Assembly: GCA_050944255.1 (NCBI GenBank)
Contig: JBMNQS010000027.1
Coordinates: forward strand, 1 to 24,830
Length of the DNA stretch: 24,830 nucleotides
Direction: 5' to 3'
From: JBMNQS01 sp050944255
GTDB lineage: Bacteria; Bacillota; Clostridia; Christensenellales; Maliibacteriaceae
Under the pieces are notes generated by a model, which worked only from the letters and a program-made list of their open reading frames with translations, ran no database searches and was not told where the DNA came from. The position numbers and the translations under genes were made by a program. Positions 1 through 5,572 of this stretch are shown piece after piece. How positions within the stretch are numbered: position 1 is the first letter of the stretch; the number at the start of each line of letters is the position of its first letter.

Positions 1-11
1 CCTTGGCCCCG

Positions 12-140
12 CCGGAGGCAAGCGTTCTAAGCCGGGCGCTGCCCGGACCCGCTTAAGGCTCCGCCTTAAGAATCCGCTTAGAACCTTTTCTGGAAGAAAA
101 GGTTCTAAGGACTCCAAAAGACTTTGATTTCGCTTCGCGG
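12..140. repeat. Dispersed multi-hairpin repeat, copy 1
   Basis: Non-coding element that recurs almost unchanged at 256-384 and, in modified form, at 18409-18547. It contains three consecutive perfect palindromes: CCGGGC/GCCCGG (32-46, loop GCT), CTTAAGGC/GCCTTAAG (52-70, loop TCC) and a 15-bp stem starting CTTAGAACC (77-109, loop GGA). It ends with a tail reading ACTCCAAAAGACTTT..CGCTTCGCGG. No ORF, transposase or recognisable terminal inverted repeat goes with it. It resembles REP/MITE-like intergenic elements, but I cannot name a family. The window starts within or just before it, so the true left edge is unknown. Confidence 0.85.
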
Positions 141-170
141 GCAGGTTATCGGGGCTATGTTTTAACTGCC

Positions 171-252
171 TGCAAATGACCGCTTGAGGGCATTTGCATA
201 AATGGGTCCAGGGACGATTGTCCCTGGCGGAATCCAAAGGCGGAGCCTTTGG
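171..252. repeat. Three hairpins between repeat copies 1 and 2
   Basis: Three adjacent perfect inverted repeats join the two repeat copies: TGCAAATG/CATTTGCA (171-198, 12-nt loop), CCAGGGAC/GTCCCTGG (208-227, loop GATT) and CCAAAGGC/GCCTTTGG (234-252, loop GGA). The last has the same GGC-GGA-GCC turn as the hairpins inside the repeat copies, so it probably belongs to the same modular family. No coding potential is visible. Confidence 0.7.
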
Positions 253-255
253 CCA

Positions 256-384
256 CCGGAGGCAAGCGTTCTAAGCCGGGCGCTGCCCGGGCTCGCCTAA
301 GGCTCCGCCTTGAGAATCCGCTTAGAACCTTTTCTGGAAGAAAAAGGTTCTAAGAACTCCAAAAGACTTTAATACGCTTCGCGG
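256..384. repeat. Dispersed multi-hairpin repeat, copy 2
   Basis: Same orientation as copy 1 and nearly identical over its length. Palindromes: CCGGGC/GCCCGG (276-290, loop GCT), a partly degraded CCTAAGGC/GCCTTGAG (296-314, loop TCC) and the long CTTAGAACC hairpin (321-354, loop GGA, with one extra A in the right arm). It ends with the same CGCTTCGCGG tail. Copies 1 and 2 are in tandem with a start-to-start distance of 244 nt. Confidence 0.85.
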
Positions 385-524
385 TGATGGAATGAGATAA
401 AGGGGAAGATTCGGAAGCGGAGGTATCCGCCTTGATTCGCAGCGGCAAATAGGATATTCTTTTATATAGATGCAGTGCGCGGAGGAATTCGTAAGGAATT
501 TAAATATTTAAACCTTTGGAAAGT
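385..524. other. Spacer between repeat modules
   Basis: AT-richer stretch without a credible gene. It holds a weak promoter candidate (432-460) and a perfect 14-bp AT palindrome, TTTAAATATTTAAA (499-512). The palindrome lies upstream of the gene at 633 and could be a protein-binding site, but nothing else supports that. Confidence 0.4.
432..460 (+). promoter_or_regulatory. Weak sigma-A promoter candidate for the gene at 633
   Basis: TTGATT (432-437), a 17-nt spacer and TATTCT (455-460). The spacing is right but the -10 matches the consensus at only four of six positions. A transcript from here would carry a ~165-nt leader containing the strong hairpin at 559-595. Confidence 0.25.
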
Positions 525-606
525 TCCCGCGAAGCGAAATAAAGTTTCTTGGGGGATTCCAAAGGGGGATTCTTTTCAAAGAATCCCCCCTTTGGCCGCC
601 GGAGGC
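525..606. repeat. Inverted repeat tail plus long hairpin
   Basis: The stretch from 527 (CCCGCGAAGCGAAAT..AAGT) is close to the reverse complement of the 3' tail of copies 1 and 2, so a repeat end is present in the opposite orientation. It runs into a 17-bp hairpin (559-575 with 578-595, one bulged C, TC loop), followed by GGCCGCCGGAGGCAA, which matches the start of copies 1 and 2. The whole looks like a rearranged member of the same repeat family ending just before the ribosome binding site of the next gene. Confidence 0.65.
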
Positions 607-632
607 AAAAACCACCGCTAAGGAGGATGCAT

Positions 633-1487
633 ATGATACCGACGGTTGATTTTCTGGGGACGCAGGTTTCCCGGCTGATTCTGGGCGATAATTCCATGGT
701 GGGCTTATCCTACATCCCCAAGCAGCACAAGAGCGCGGAGATGCTGGATTTCTGGACAGGGGACCGCGTGGTCAAGGCGCTGTTTGAGGCACAGCACTGC
801 GGTTACAACGCGTTTATGGCGGTGGCCGATCCGTTCATCCTGCGCTGCATCCGCCAGTACAAAAACGAGGGCGGCACCATGCACATCATGTTCCAGACGT
901 ATCCGCCGGTGGACCTGGACGTGAACATCGTGCAGATGCGGCCGCTGAACCCCATATTGGTATATCATCAGGGCACCACGGCGGATATCTGGCTGGAGGA
1001 GGGGAAGGTTCGCTTCCTGCGCGAGCGGATCAGGCGGCTTCGTGATATGGGCCTGCCCACGGGCCTGGCCACCCATGTACCCGAAGTGCTCTTTCGGGCC
1101 GAGGACGAGGACTGGGGCCTGGATTTTTATATGACGTGCCTGCAGAACAGCCGCAAGTACGAGACGGAGGAAAGCACGTTCCTCACCGGCAAGGAAAAGA
1201 CCATCCGGTTCCGCCTTAAGGACCGGCAGGTGATGCTCGGCGCCATCCGGCAGATCGATAAGCCGTGTATCGTATTTAAGATCTTCGCCGGCGGCCAGAT
1301 GTTCTACGACAGGGACCCGGCGGAAATCCCCGGCATGATCGAGCAGTCCATGCGCGAGGTGTATGAAGGCATCAAGCCGGGGGACATCGTGCTGGTGGGC
1401 GCTTTCCAGAAATACCATAACCAAGTGCGCGAGAATGCGCAGATTGCCGAAAGGGTGCTGGAAGAATTGGCGGCGGGCGCGGATTGA
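633..1487 (+). CDS. Conserved protein of unknown function, possibly TIM-barrel
   Basis: The product is 284 aa and soluble, with no signal peptide or membrane segment. The ATG at 633 is chosen because AAGGAGG (620-626) sits six bases upstream; an in-frame ATG at 549 lies inside the repeat and has no ribosome binding site. The protein opens with a strand-like VSRLILGDNSMVG, then alternates hydrophobic strands (NAFMAVADPF, IVFKIFAGGQ, DIVLVGAF) with charged helices and ends in a YHNQVRENAQIAERVLEEL helix. This alternation suggests a beta/alpha barrel, and the ILGDN..G opening recalls uncharacterised barrel proteins with an LGxNxFxG start. I cannot assign a reaction. It is a single gene between a repeat cluster and a terminator, so context gives no hint. 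Confidence 0.8.
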   Translation: MIPTVDFLGTQVSRLILGDNSMVGLSYIPKQHKSAEMLDFWTGDRVVKALFEAQHCGYNAFMAVADPFILRCIRQYKNEGGTMHIMFQTYPPVDLDVNIVQMRPLNPILVYHQGTTADIWLEEGKVRFLRERIRRLRDMGLPTGLATHVPEVLFRAEDEDWGLDFYMTCLQNSRKYETEESTFLTGKEKTIRFRLKDRQVMLGAIRQIDKPCIVFKIFAGGQMFYDRDPAEIPGMIEQSMREVYEGIKPGDIVLVGAFQKYHNQVRENAQIAERVLEELAAGAD

Positions 1488-1573
1488 ATAAAAAAACATC
1501 TCCGGTGCGGGATTTATAAAGAAGTAAGGGAAAGGCCGGTAATGTAAAGGAAAGCTCACAAAATCGCATGCGC

Positions 1574-1609
1574 AAACGGGTGCCCAGGCTGTCTGCGGCA
1601 CCCGTTTTT
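1574..1609 (+). terminator. Rho-independent terminator
   Basis: An 11-bp perfect stem, AAACGGGTGCC (1574-1584) with GGCACCCGTTT (1597-1607), closes a 12-nt loop and runs into TTTTT. It ends the gene at 633-1487 and sits between convergent genes, so it may also act weakly on the minus-strand hydrolase. Confidence 0.85.
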
Positions 1610-1637
1610 GCTTTTGAAGAGGGTATTTACATGGTTT

Positions 1638-2303
1638 CTAATGCGTTGCGTCTAAAAACGGCTGTATAATCTTATGTAATTTTTCACTGTGCAGCACGTA
1701 GCTTGCATGGCCTTCACCTTCCAAAATTTGAAGAACGCTGCCCGGTATGTTCCTTGCAATCGTTTTTGTGTGCGCCTCTTTTACAAGATCTTTGCTTCCG
1801 GCCAATATGAAAGTCGGCGTAATGATCCTGCCTAAGCTGGCTTCCGCGATATTGGGCTGTGTTACCATCAATTTGAATTTCCGGCTTCGTGTGAAAAAAT
1901 AAATGATTTTCATTAGAGCCGCATAAACGGCCTTTATGCCGTCAGGCCGGATATTGGCGCCGCTGATGATCAGTTTGGAAAGCATATGAGGGTATTCGAT
2001 CGCCAATAGAATCCCGATGATGCCGCCGTCGCTAAACCCGTAAAGTATGGGTTTTTCTACGTTTAACGCTTGTATAAACGCGGCAATATCATCCGCCATA
2101 GAGTTGTAATCAAGATTTTTCACCCTGTCGCTTTTTCCATGATCCCGGCTATCGATGGCATACACCGTGTAATTTTCAGAAAGTTGTTTTGTCAGCACAT
2201 CAAAAATAGTGTGGTCTTCTCCGTTGCCATGCAGCAAGATAATCGGGTTGCCCTTTCCGCTTTTTTCATAAAACAGCCGTATTCCATTCACTTTTACAAA
2301 CAT
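1638..2303 (-). CDS. Alpha/beta hydrolase
   Basis: A 221-aa cytoplasmic alpha/beta-hydrolase-fold protein. The oxyanion segment LLHGNG is at 23-28. The nucleophile elbow GFSDGG places Ser91, the acid is Asp172 (GSKDLV) and the base His199 (GEGHASY), so the catalytic triad is complete. The cap between residues 120 and 160 is short, which explains the modest length. Similar proteins are annotated as esterases, lipases or C-C hydrolases; the substrate cannot be deduced. The start has AAGGAG seven bases upstream. The DNA is visibly more AT-rich than the flanking genes and codon choice is more A/T-ending, hinting at separate acquisition. It is monocistronic and convergent with the gene at 633. Confidence 0.9.
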   Translation of the reverse strand: MFVKVNGIRLFYEKSGKGNPIILLHGNGEDHTIFDVLTKQLSENYTVYAIDSRDHGKSDRVKNLDYNSMADDIAAFIQALNVEKPILYGFSDGGIIGILLAIEYPHMLSKLIISGANIRPDGIKAVYAALMKIIYFFTRSRKFKLMVTQPNIAEASLGRIITPTFILAGSKDLVKEAHTKTIARNIPGSVLQILEGEGHASYVLHSEKLHKIIQPFLDATH

Positions 2304-2470
2304 ACAACGCTCCTTAAAAATTTAAAAATGATATACGTTTATCCGGCTTATCCCGGAAATGACCGGAATGTATACATCATTTTATCATCGGGCCGGCTGA
2401 AATTCCAGCGTAGCTGCGCCTGTTTCAGGCGGCGGCACAAGAGGCCCGGTGCCGATGCGTTGCCATATCT

Positions 2471-2598
2471 CAGGCTTCCGGCGGCGGCCGTGGAAGCCTG
2501 CAGGCAGACGCTTGCAGGCAAGCGTCTGCCTGCAGGGCGTAAGCCGCACGAGCATCGCGCGATGATGCGTACATGCCTGCGTTTGGGCATGTACGCAT
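2471..2598. repeat. Cluster of three strong hairpins
   Basis: The 428-nt gap between the hydrolase and the small membrane gene holds no convincing ORF but has three consecutive perfect inverted repeats: CAGGCTTCC/GGAAGCCTG (2471-2500), an 18-bp stem CCTGCAGGCAGACGCTTG with its complement (2497-2536, loop CAGG) and a 13-bp stem ATGCGTACATGCC with GGCATGTACGCAT (2565-2598, 8-nt loop). A T-rich run (TTTCTTTTTAAA) follows at 2607, so the last hairpin could work as a terminator on the plus strand. The sequences differ from the 1-606 repeat. Confidence 0.75.
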
Positions 2599-2731
2599 GG
2601 GCAGGCTTTCTTTTTAAATATACGGGAGACGGCGCGCAAACGCTTTGGACGCAAGTTGCATAGGATGAATATATCCGGTTTATAAGTTCTGTCCGGACAA
2701 CGTCCGCGCGAAGGAAGGGGGAAGCGTGCAA

Positions 2732-2887
2732 ATGAACTTCCTGTGCAATCTCGGAAGGCGCCTGGCAGCCATTGTGCTGATTATACTGGGTGTTATCCTG
2801 CTTCTGTTTGCGCTGCCTGGCTGGTTCTGGCTGCTGCTTTTAGCCATAGCGGTCATTGTGGTGGGAGTATGGATGCTTTTGTGTTAG
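2732..2887 (+). CDS. Small hydrophobic membrane protein, 51 aa
   Basis: Short ORF with a purine-rich ribosome binding site (AAGGAAGGGGG, 2711-2721). An in-frame GTG at 2726 is an alternative start, giving 53 aa. After a basic, Cys-containing start (MNFLCNLGRR) nearly the whole protein is hydrophobic: segment one at about 11-28, a FALPGWFW turn, and segment two at about 33-50, predicting a two-helix hairpin. I do not recognise it as a named protein, although small LPGW-turn membrane proteins are common in Clostridia. The ribosome binding site, the uninterrupted hydrophobic pattern and the terminator after it argue that it is real. Confidence 0.65.
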   Translation: MNFLCNLGRRLAAIVLIILGVILLLFALPGWFWLLLLAIAVIVVGVWMLLC

Positions 2888-2920
2888 GCGGATACTTCAA
2901 AGCGCCTTGAAATTTAAAAC

Positions 2921-2948
2921 TACGCGGGCGGCTGCGGCCGCCCGCGTA
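2921..2948. terminator. Bidirectional terminator between convergent genes
   Basis: A 12-bp GC-rich stem, TACGCGGGCGGC (2921-2932) with GCCGCCCGCGTA (2937-2948), closes loop TGCG. On the minus strand it is followed by GTTTTAAATTT, so it mainly fits the end of the binding-protein gene; on the plus strand the T-run is poor. Confidence 0.7.
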
Positions 2949-2963
2949 TTGATTCACGGCGTA

Positions 2964-3971
2964 CTAAAGGTATTGATCCACGTTGCTCTTATCGATTAAC
3001 ACGGACTCCACCAATATATCTTTTTGCTCAAGCGTTTCGCCGCCAAGGACCTTATACATGGATTCCATGGCCATTTTGCCAAGAAGGTCGGGGAACTGCG
3101 CCGCCGTACAAAGCTGAGCGCCCGCCTTCACGCGCGCCTTGCCGTCCTGGGAACCGTCAATGCCGGTGACGAGAATCTGGCCGGTCTTGCCCGCCGCGTC
3201 CACTGCGGCGCAAGCGCCCTGAGCGGTGGGATCGTTATGCATCCATAACCCATCCAGATCGGGATCGGCCTGAAGAAAATCCTCCACGGCGGCCAGCGCC
3301 GCGTCCACGCTGCCCAGGCCCGCGTGCGTATTGACAACTTCGATATCCGGATATTCGGCCAGCGCCTCGTCCCGGCCCTCTATGCGCAGGCGGACGCCGG
3401 CGTTCAGGGGATTGGCGTAGAGGGCGACCTTACCTTTTCCGCCCAGCGCCTCCGCCAGGGCCTTCATGGACATATACCCCATCTGCTTGTTGTTGGATAT
3501 CACCGTCGCGGTGGCCTCATCCTGGTTTTCACAGCCGGAATCAATGATAATCACCGGCATGCCGGCTTTCACGCACATGTCAACGGAGTTGACGCTGCCC
3601 TGGAAGTCGGTGCAGACCAGAAAGATGCCGTCGTAGCCCTGGTTGATGCAGTCTTCAACGGTATTGACTTCCTTTTGCAGGTCTGCCGCCGAGTCGAATG
3701 TAACCAATTCGTCGCCGTCGTTCAGAGCGGCTCTAAGCCCTTCCTCCATGGTGACGTAGAAGGGATTGCCCATGTTGATGGGCAAAAATGCGAATTGCCG
3801 CGCCTGGGGCGCGGGCTCGCCCTGCGAAGGCGCGGGCGCCGATACAGAGGGAGGCGGCGAAAGCGTCTGCTCCTCGCCGTTCCCGCAACCTGCCAGCATT
3901 GCGGCGGCCAGTGCCGGAACCAACAGCAAAAAAGCCCAGTGGATGCGCTTTTTCTTCAGTATTTTTTTCAT
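2964..3971 (-). CDS. Sugar-type ABC transporter substrate-binding lipoprotein
   Basis: A 335-aa lipoprotein of the ribose/xylose/galactose-type periplasmic binding proteins (Peripla_BP_4 fold). MKKILKKKR begins a signal peptide ending in the lipobox LAGC with Cys29. The mature part opens with a Ser/Pro/Ala linker, then AFLPINMGNPFYVTMEEGL, the usual first strand and helix. Typical features follow: CINQGYDGIFLVCTD, PVIIIDSG, VALYANPLNAGVRLRIEGRDEAL and the second-domain LWMHNDPTAQGA and VTGIDGS. The start is set by AAAGGAGA eight bases upstream; an upstream in-frame ATG (4016) lacks one. No permease, ATPase or regulator adjoins it, so it is an orphan component or feeds a distant transporter. 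The ligand is unknown. Confidence 0.92.
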   Translation of the reverse strand: MKKILKKKRIHWAFLLLVPALAAAMLAGCGNGEEQTLSPPPSVSAPAPSQGEPAPQARQFAFLPINMGNPFYVTMEEGLRAALNDGDELVTFDSAADLQKEVNTVEDCINQGYDGIFLVCTDFQGSVNSVDMCVKAGMPVIIIDSGCENQDEATATVISNNKQMGYMSMKALAEALGGKGKVALYANPLNAGVRLRIEGRDEALAEYPDIEVVNTHAGLGSVDAALAAVEDFLQADPDLDGLWMHNDPTAQGACAAVDAAGKTGQILVTGIDGSQDGKARVKAGAQLCTAAQFPDLLGKMAMESMYKVLGGETLEQKDILVESVLIDKSNVDQYL

Positions 3972-4167
3972 GTTCACTTTCTCCTTTAAATTTGTTCTGC
4001 CGCATGGGTGATCCACTTGTCTGCATGTTCAATGAAAATGGCGCTTTTATCGACTAAAATGTGAGAGGCCCGCTTTCATTCAGCCATTTTATCATCTCCT
4101 TTGCTTTTGTTTTCGTATGATGCTTTTAAATCCTGATCCCCGTGCAATTGTATTCCCGTTGAAAATA

Positions 4168-4177
4168 TGTTATAACA
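4168..4177. promoter_or_regulatory. Operator-like palindrome in the binding-protein leader
   Basis: TGTTATAACA is a perfect 10-bp palindrome in AT-rich surroundings, about 30 nt downstream of the -10 box at 4206-4211. Its place just after the transcription start suits a repressor site. This is inference from position and symmetry; no regulator gene is adjacent. Confidence 0.35.
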
Positions 4178-4205
4178 AAATGCCGTCCGCCGTTTAATTG
4201 TCTAT

Positions 4206-4234
4206 ATTATCCGATGGGAAGTGTTTTTTGTCAA
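4206..4234 (-). promoter_or_regulatory. Strong sigma-A promoter for the binding protein
   Basis: Reading the minus strand: TTGACA (4234-4229), a 17-nt spacer, then GATAAT (4211-4206). The -35 is perfect and the -10 matches five of six positions. Transcription would start near 4200, leaving about 230 nt of leader before the ATG at 3971. Confidence 0.75.
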
Positions 4235-4491
4235 TCGGTACAAGCGGCTTTACATGCTGAATTTTAAAGTTGTTAATTCAATCATTTCGCCTCGCAGGTG
4301 CAGGGCCATCCGCCTTTTTTGCCGAGGTTTGCCGGAAGCACTTTTGAAGACAAGTGCCTGCGCGGCCACAGCCGAAAGATTGGAGGACGTTTGCCCTTAT
4401 AGTGATGATGGGCCTCCTTTAACAAAGGGGAGGCCGCAAGTCCGACAGGATTTTTCCTGGCCTGAAGAGGTGAACGCACTGTCCGCGCAAC
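4235..4491. other. Intergenic stretch with a degenerate hairpin
   Basis: No convincing gene: the 118-codon plus-strand frame from 4221 has no ribosome binding site, no recognisable domain and runs through hairpins. The one clear structure is GGCCTCCTTT (4411-4420) with AAAGGGGAGGCC (4424-4435), an imperfect hairpin followed by GCAAGTCCGACAGGATTTTTCC. It could be a decayed copy of a mobile intergenic repeat. Confidence 0.45.
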
Positions 4492-4515
4492 AAAAAACGG
4501 CACCGGGTGCCGTTT
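4492..4515 (-). terminator. Terminator, probably for rpmB
   Basis: A 9-bp stem, AAACGGCAC (4495-4503) with GTGCCGTTT (4507-4515), closes a 3-nt loop. Read on the minus strand it runs into TTTTTT, a classic intrinsic terminator. It lies ~130 nt beyond the rpmB stop, with no better candidate in between. Confidence 0.75.
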
Positions 4516-4641
4516 ATATGTACAGGGTTCACGATGCGTATGGACAAAGAGACGCCGATTTTAAAATCAAACCTTGATGGACAAGCCAAAATTGTAAGAT
4601 TTTATCGAAAATTGCGCATGATCGCGCATCCGGCGTAATAC

Positions 4642-4836
4642 TTATTTCATGGGGCGCTGTACTTTGCCCGAACGCATGCAGCGCGTGCAGACACGAAGCG
4701 TGCAAGGGGTGCCGCGTACAACGGCGCGAATCCGCTGAATGTTGGGAGCCCATACGCGGCGGGTCTTTTTGTTGGAATGGCTGACGTTGTTGCCCGACGC
4801 CATCCCTTTGCCGCATACTTCGCAATAATTGGCCAT
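4642..4836 (-). CDS. rpmB: 50S ribosomal protein L28 (bL28)
   Basis: A 64-aa protein matching bL28 in length and sequence. It begins MANYCEVCGKG, has the NVSHSNKKTRR motif at 17-27, and its RxWxPN segment is at 27-32. CxxC pairs at Cys5/Cys8 and Cys50/Cys53 mark the zinc-binding form of the protein. It is a component of the large ribosomal subunit. AGGAGGG lies nine bases before the ATG. The gene diverges from asp23, an arrangement common in Firmicutes, and has its own near-consensus promoter. Confidence 0.97.
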   Translation of the reverse strand: MANYCEVCGKGMASGNNVSHSNKKTRRVWAPNIQRIRAVVRGTPCTLRVCTRCMRSGKVQRPMK

Positions 4837-4885
4837 GGTCCTCGTCCCTCCTGACTGTCGTTAGCTTAAAGTCAAAACACAAGCT

Positions 4886-4914
4886 ATTATAGCATCAGTG
4901 TGCGCCTTTGGCAA
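4886..4914 (-). promoter_or_regulatory. rpmB promoter
   Basis: Minus strand: TTGCCA (4914-4909), a 17-nt spacer, TATAAT (4891-4886), with TGC just before the -10 (extended -10). Five of six -35 positions and all six -10 positions match. The leader to the rpmB ATG is about 45 nt. Confidence 0.85.
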
Positions 4915-4995
4915 GAAAAACAATCGCTTTTCTTCCCGGGGAAAATACTTTTCTCCCGTAAACGCAGCGGGGCGCCAAACCCAAGGCAAAATTTC

Positions 4996-5024
4996 TTGCG
5001 GATATAGAAAAAATAGGGTATGAT
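4996..5024 (+). promoter_or_regulatory. asp23 operon promoter
   Basis: TTGCGG (4996-5001), a 17-nt spacer and TATGAT (5019-5024). It diverges from the rpmB promoter and is the only reasonable promoter before asp23. Confidence 0.65.
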
Positions 5025-5030
5025 ACTAAC

Positions 5031-5173
5031 AGGTGTCTCCCAAATATCGTCCGCAAAATAAGCGGAGATCTTTCGCACTGCCCGAGCCTGCAGCGCGAAA
5101 GCCCGAGAGACCTCAAAAACGGAAAAGCCACCGCTTTTCGCGTATTTTGAAGGCGAAGGAGGGATCCAATACA
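5031..5173 (+). other. Long 5' leader of the asp23 transcript
   Basis: About 140 nt lie between the predicted transcription start and the asp23 ATG. The leader contains an inverted repeat, CTTTCGC (5070-5076) with GCGAAAG (5095-5101). It is open in the asp23 frame from 5033, but the composition is unlike a Gls24 protein and no ribosome binding site precedes it, so I treat it as untranslated. I do not recognise a riboswitch. Confidence 0.4.
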
Positions 5174-5524
5174 ATGCCTTCTGAAATTAAAAACGATTTG
5201 GGTACCATCGCGTTTTATGACGCAGCCATCGCTATGCTGGCCGGCCTCGCGGTAGTCGAATGCTACGGCGTTGTCGGTATGGCCGCCACCAGAGCCACGG
5301 ACGGCCTGAGCGAACTTCTGAAAAGAGAAAACATCAGTCGTGGCGTGAAGGTCACAACCCAGGGCGACCAGGTCGCCATCGACCTTTATGTGATCGTGGA
5401 ATACGGCACCTCCATTACAGCCGTATCCTCCAGCGTCATCGACACAGTGAAATATAAAGTGGAATCACTTATGGGCATATCCGTTGCCCGCGTCAATGTT
5501 CACGTACAGGGAGTGCGCGTCTGA
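5174..5524 (+). CDS. Asp23/Gls24 family envelope stress response protein
   Basis: A 116-aa protein covering one Asp23/Gls24 domain (DUF322). The family hallmarks are visible: GTIAFYDAAIAMLAGLAVVECYGVVGM at the start, the Gly-rich GVKVTTQGDQVAIDLYVIVEYG core and the closing VKYKVESLMGISVARVNVHVQGV. Known members are small cytoplasmic proteins linked to the cell envelope and to alkaline or membrane stress; this short form (YloU-like) is usually next to a DAK2-domain gene, as here. The start has AAGGAGGG ten bases upstream. The spacing of 48 nt to the next gene suggests co-transcription. Confidence 0.93.
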   Translation: MPSEIKNDLGTIAFYDAAIAMLAGLAVVECYGVVGMAATRATDGLSELLKRENISRGVKVTTQGDQVAIDLYVIVEYGTSITAVSSSVIDTVKYKVESLMGISVARVNVHVQGVRV

Positions 5525-5572
5525 TCGCGTCCTACGTGACAATGGTTTATAGTTTGGGAGGACTGCGATCAA

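Noticed and set aside
171..384. CRISPR array
   Set aside because: The repeats are long, differ in spacing and carry several different palindromes; there are only two local copies, no unique equal-length spacers and no cas genes.
549..632. In-frame N-terminal extension of the 633 gene from the ATG at 549
   Set aside because: Lies within the repeat hairpin with no ribosome binding site; AAGGAGG at 620 points to 633.
705..1601. Minus-strand frame (298 codons) overlapping the 633 gene
   Set aside because: Runs through the terminator at 1574-1609 and has no ribosome binding site; the plus-strand gene has one.
2497..2598. Integron-type attC site
   Set aside because: Strong hairpins, but no integrase, no conserved core sites and perfect rather than bulged stems.
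4085..4100. Three-codon leader ORF in the binding-protein leader as an annotated gene
   Set aside because: Too short to support as a coding feature; kept only as a remark in the leader finding.
4221..4577. Plus-strand frame (118 codons)
   Set aside because: No ribosome binding site, low-quality composition, and it crosses a hairpin and the rpmB terminator.
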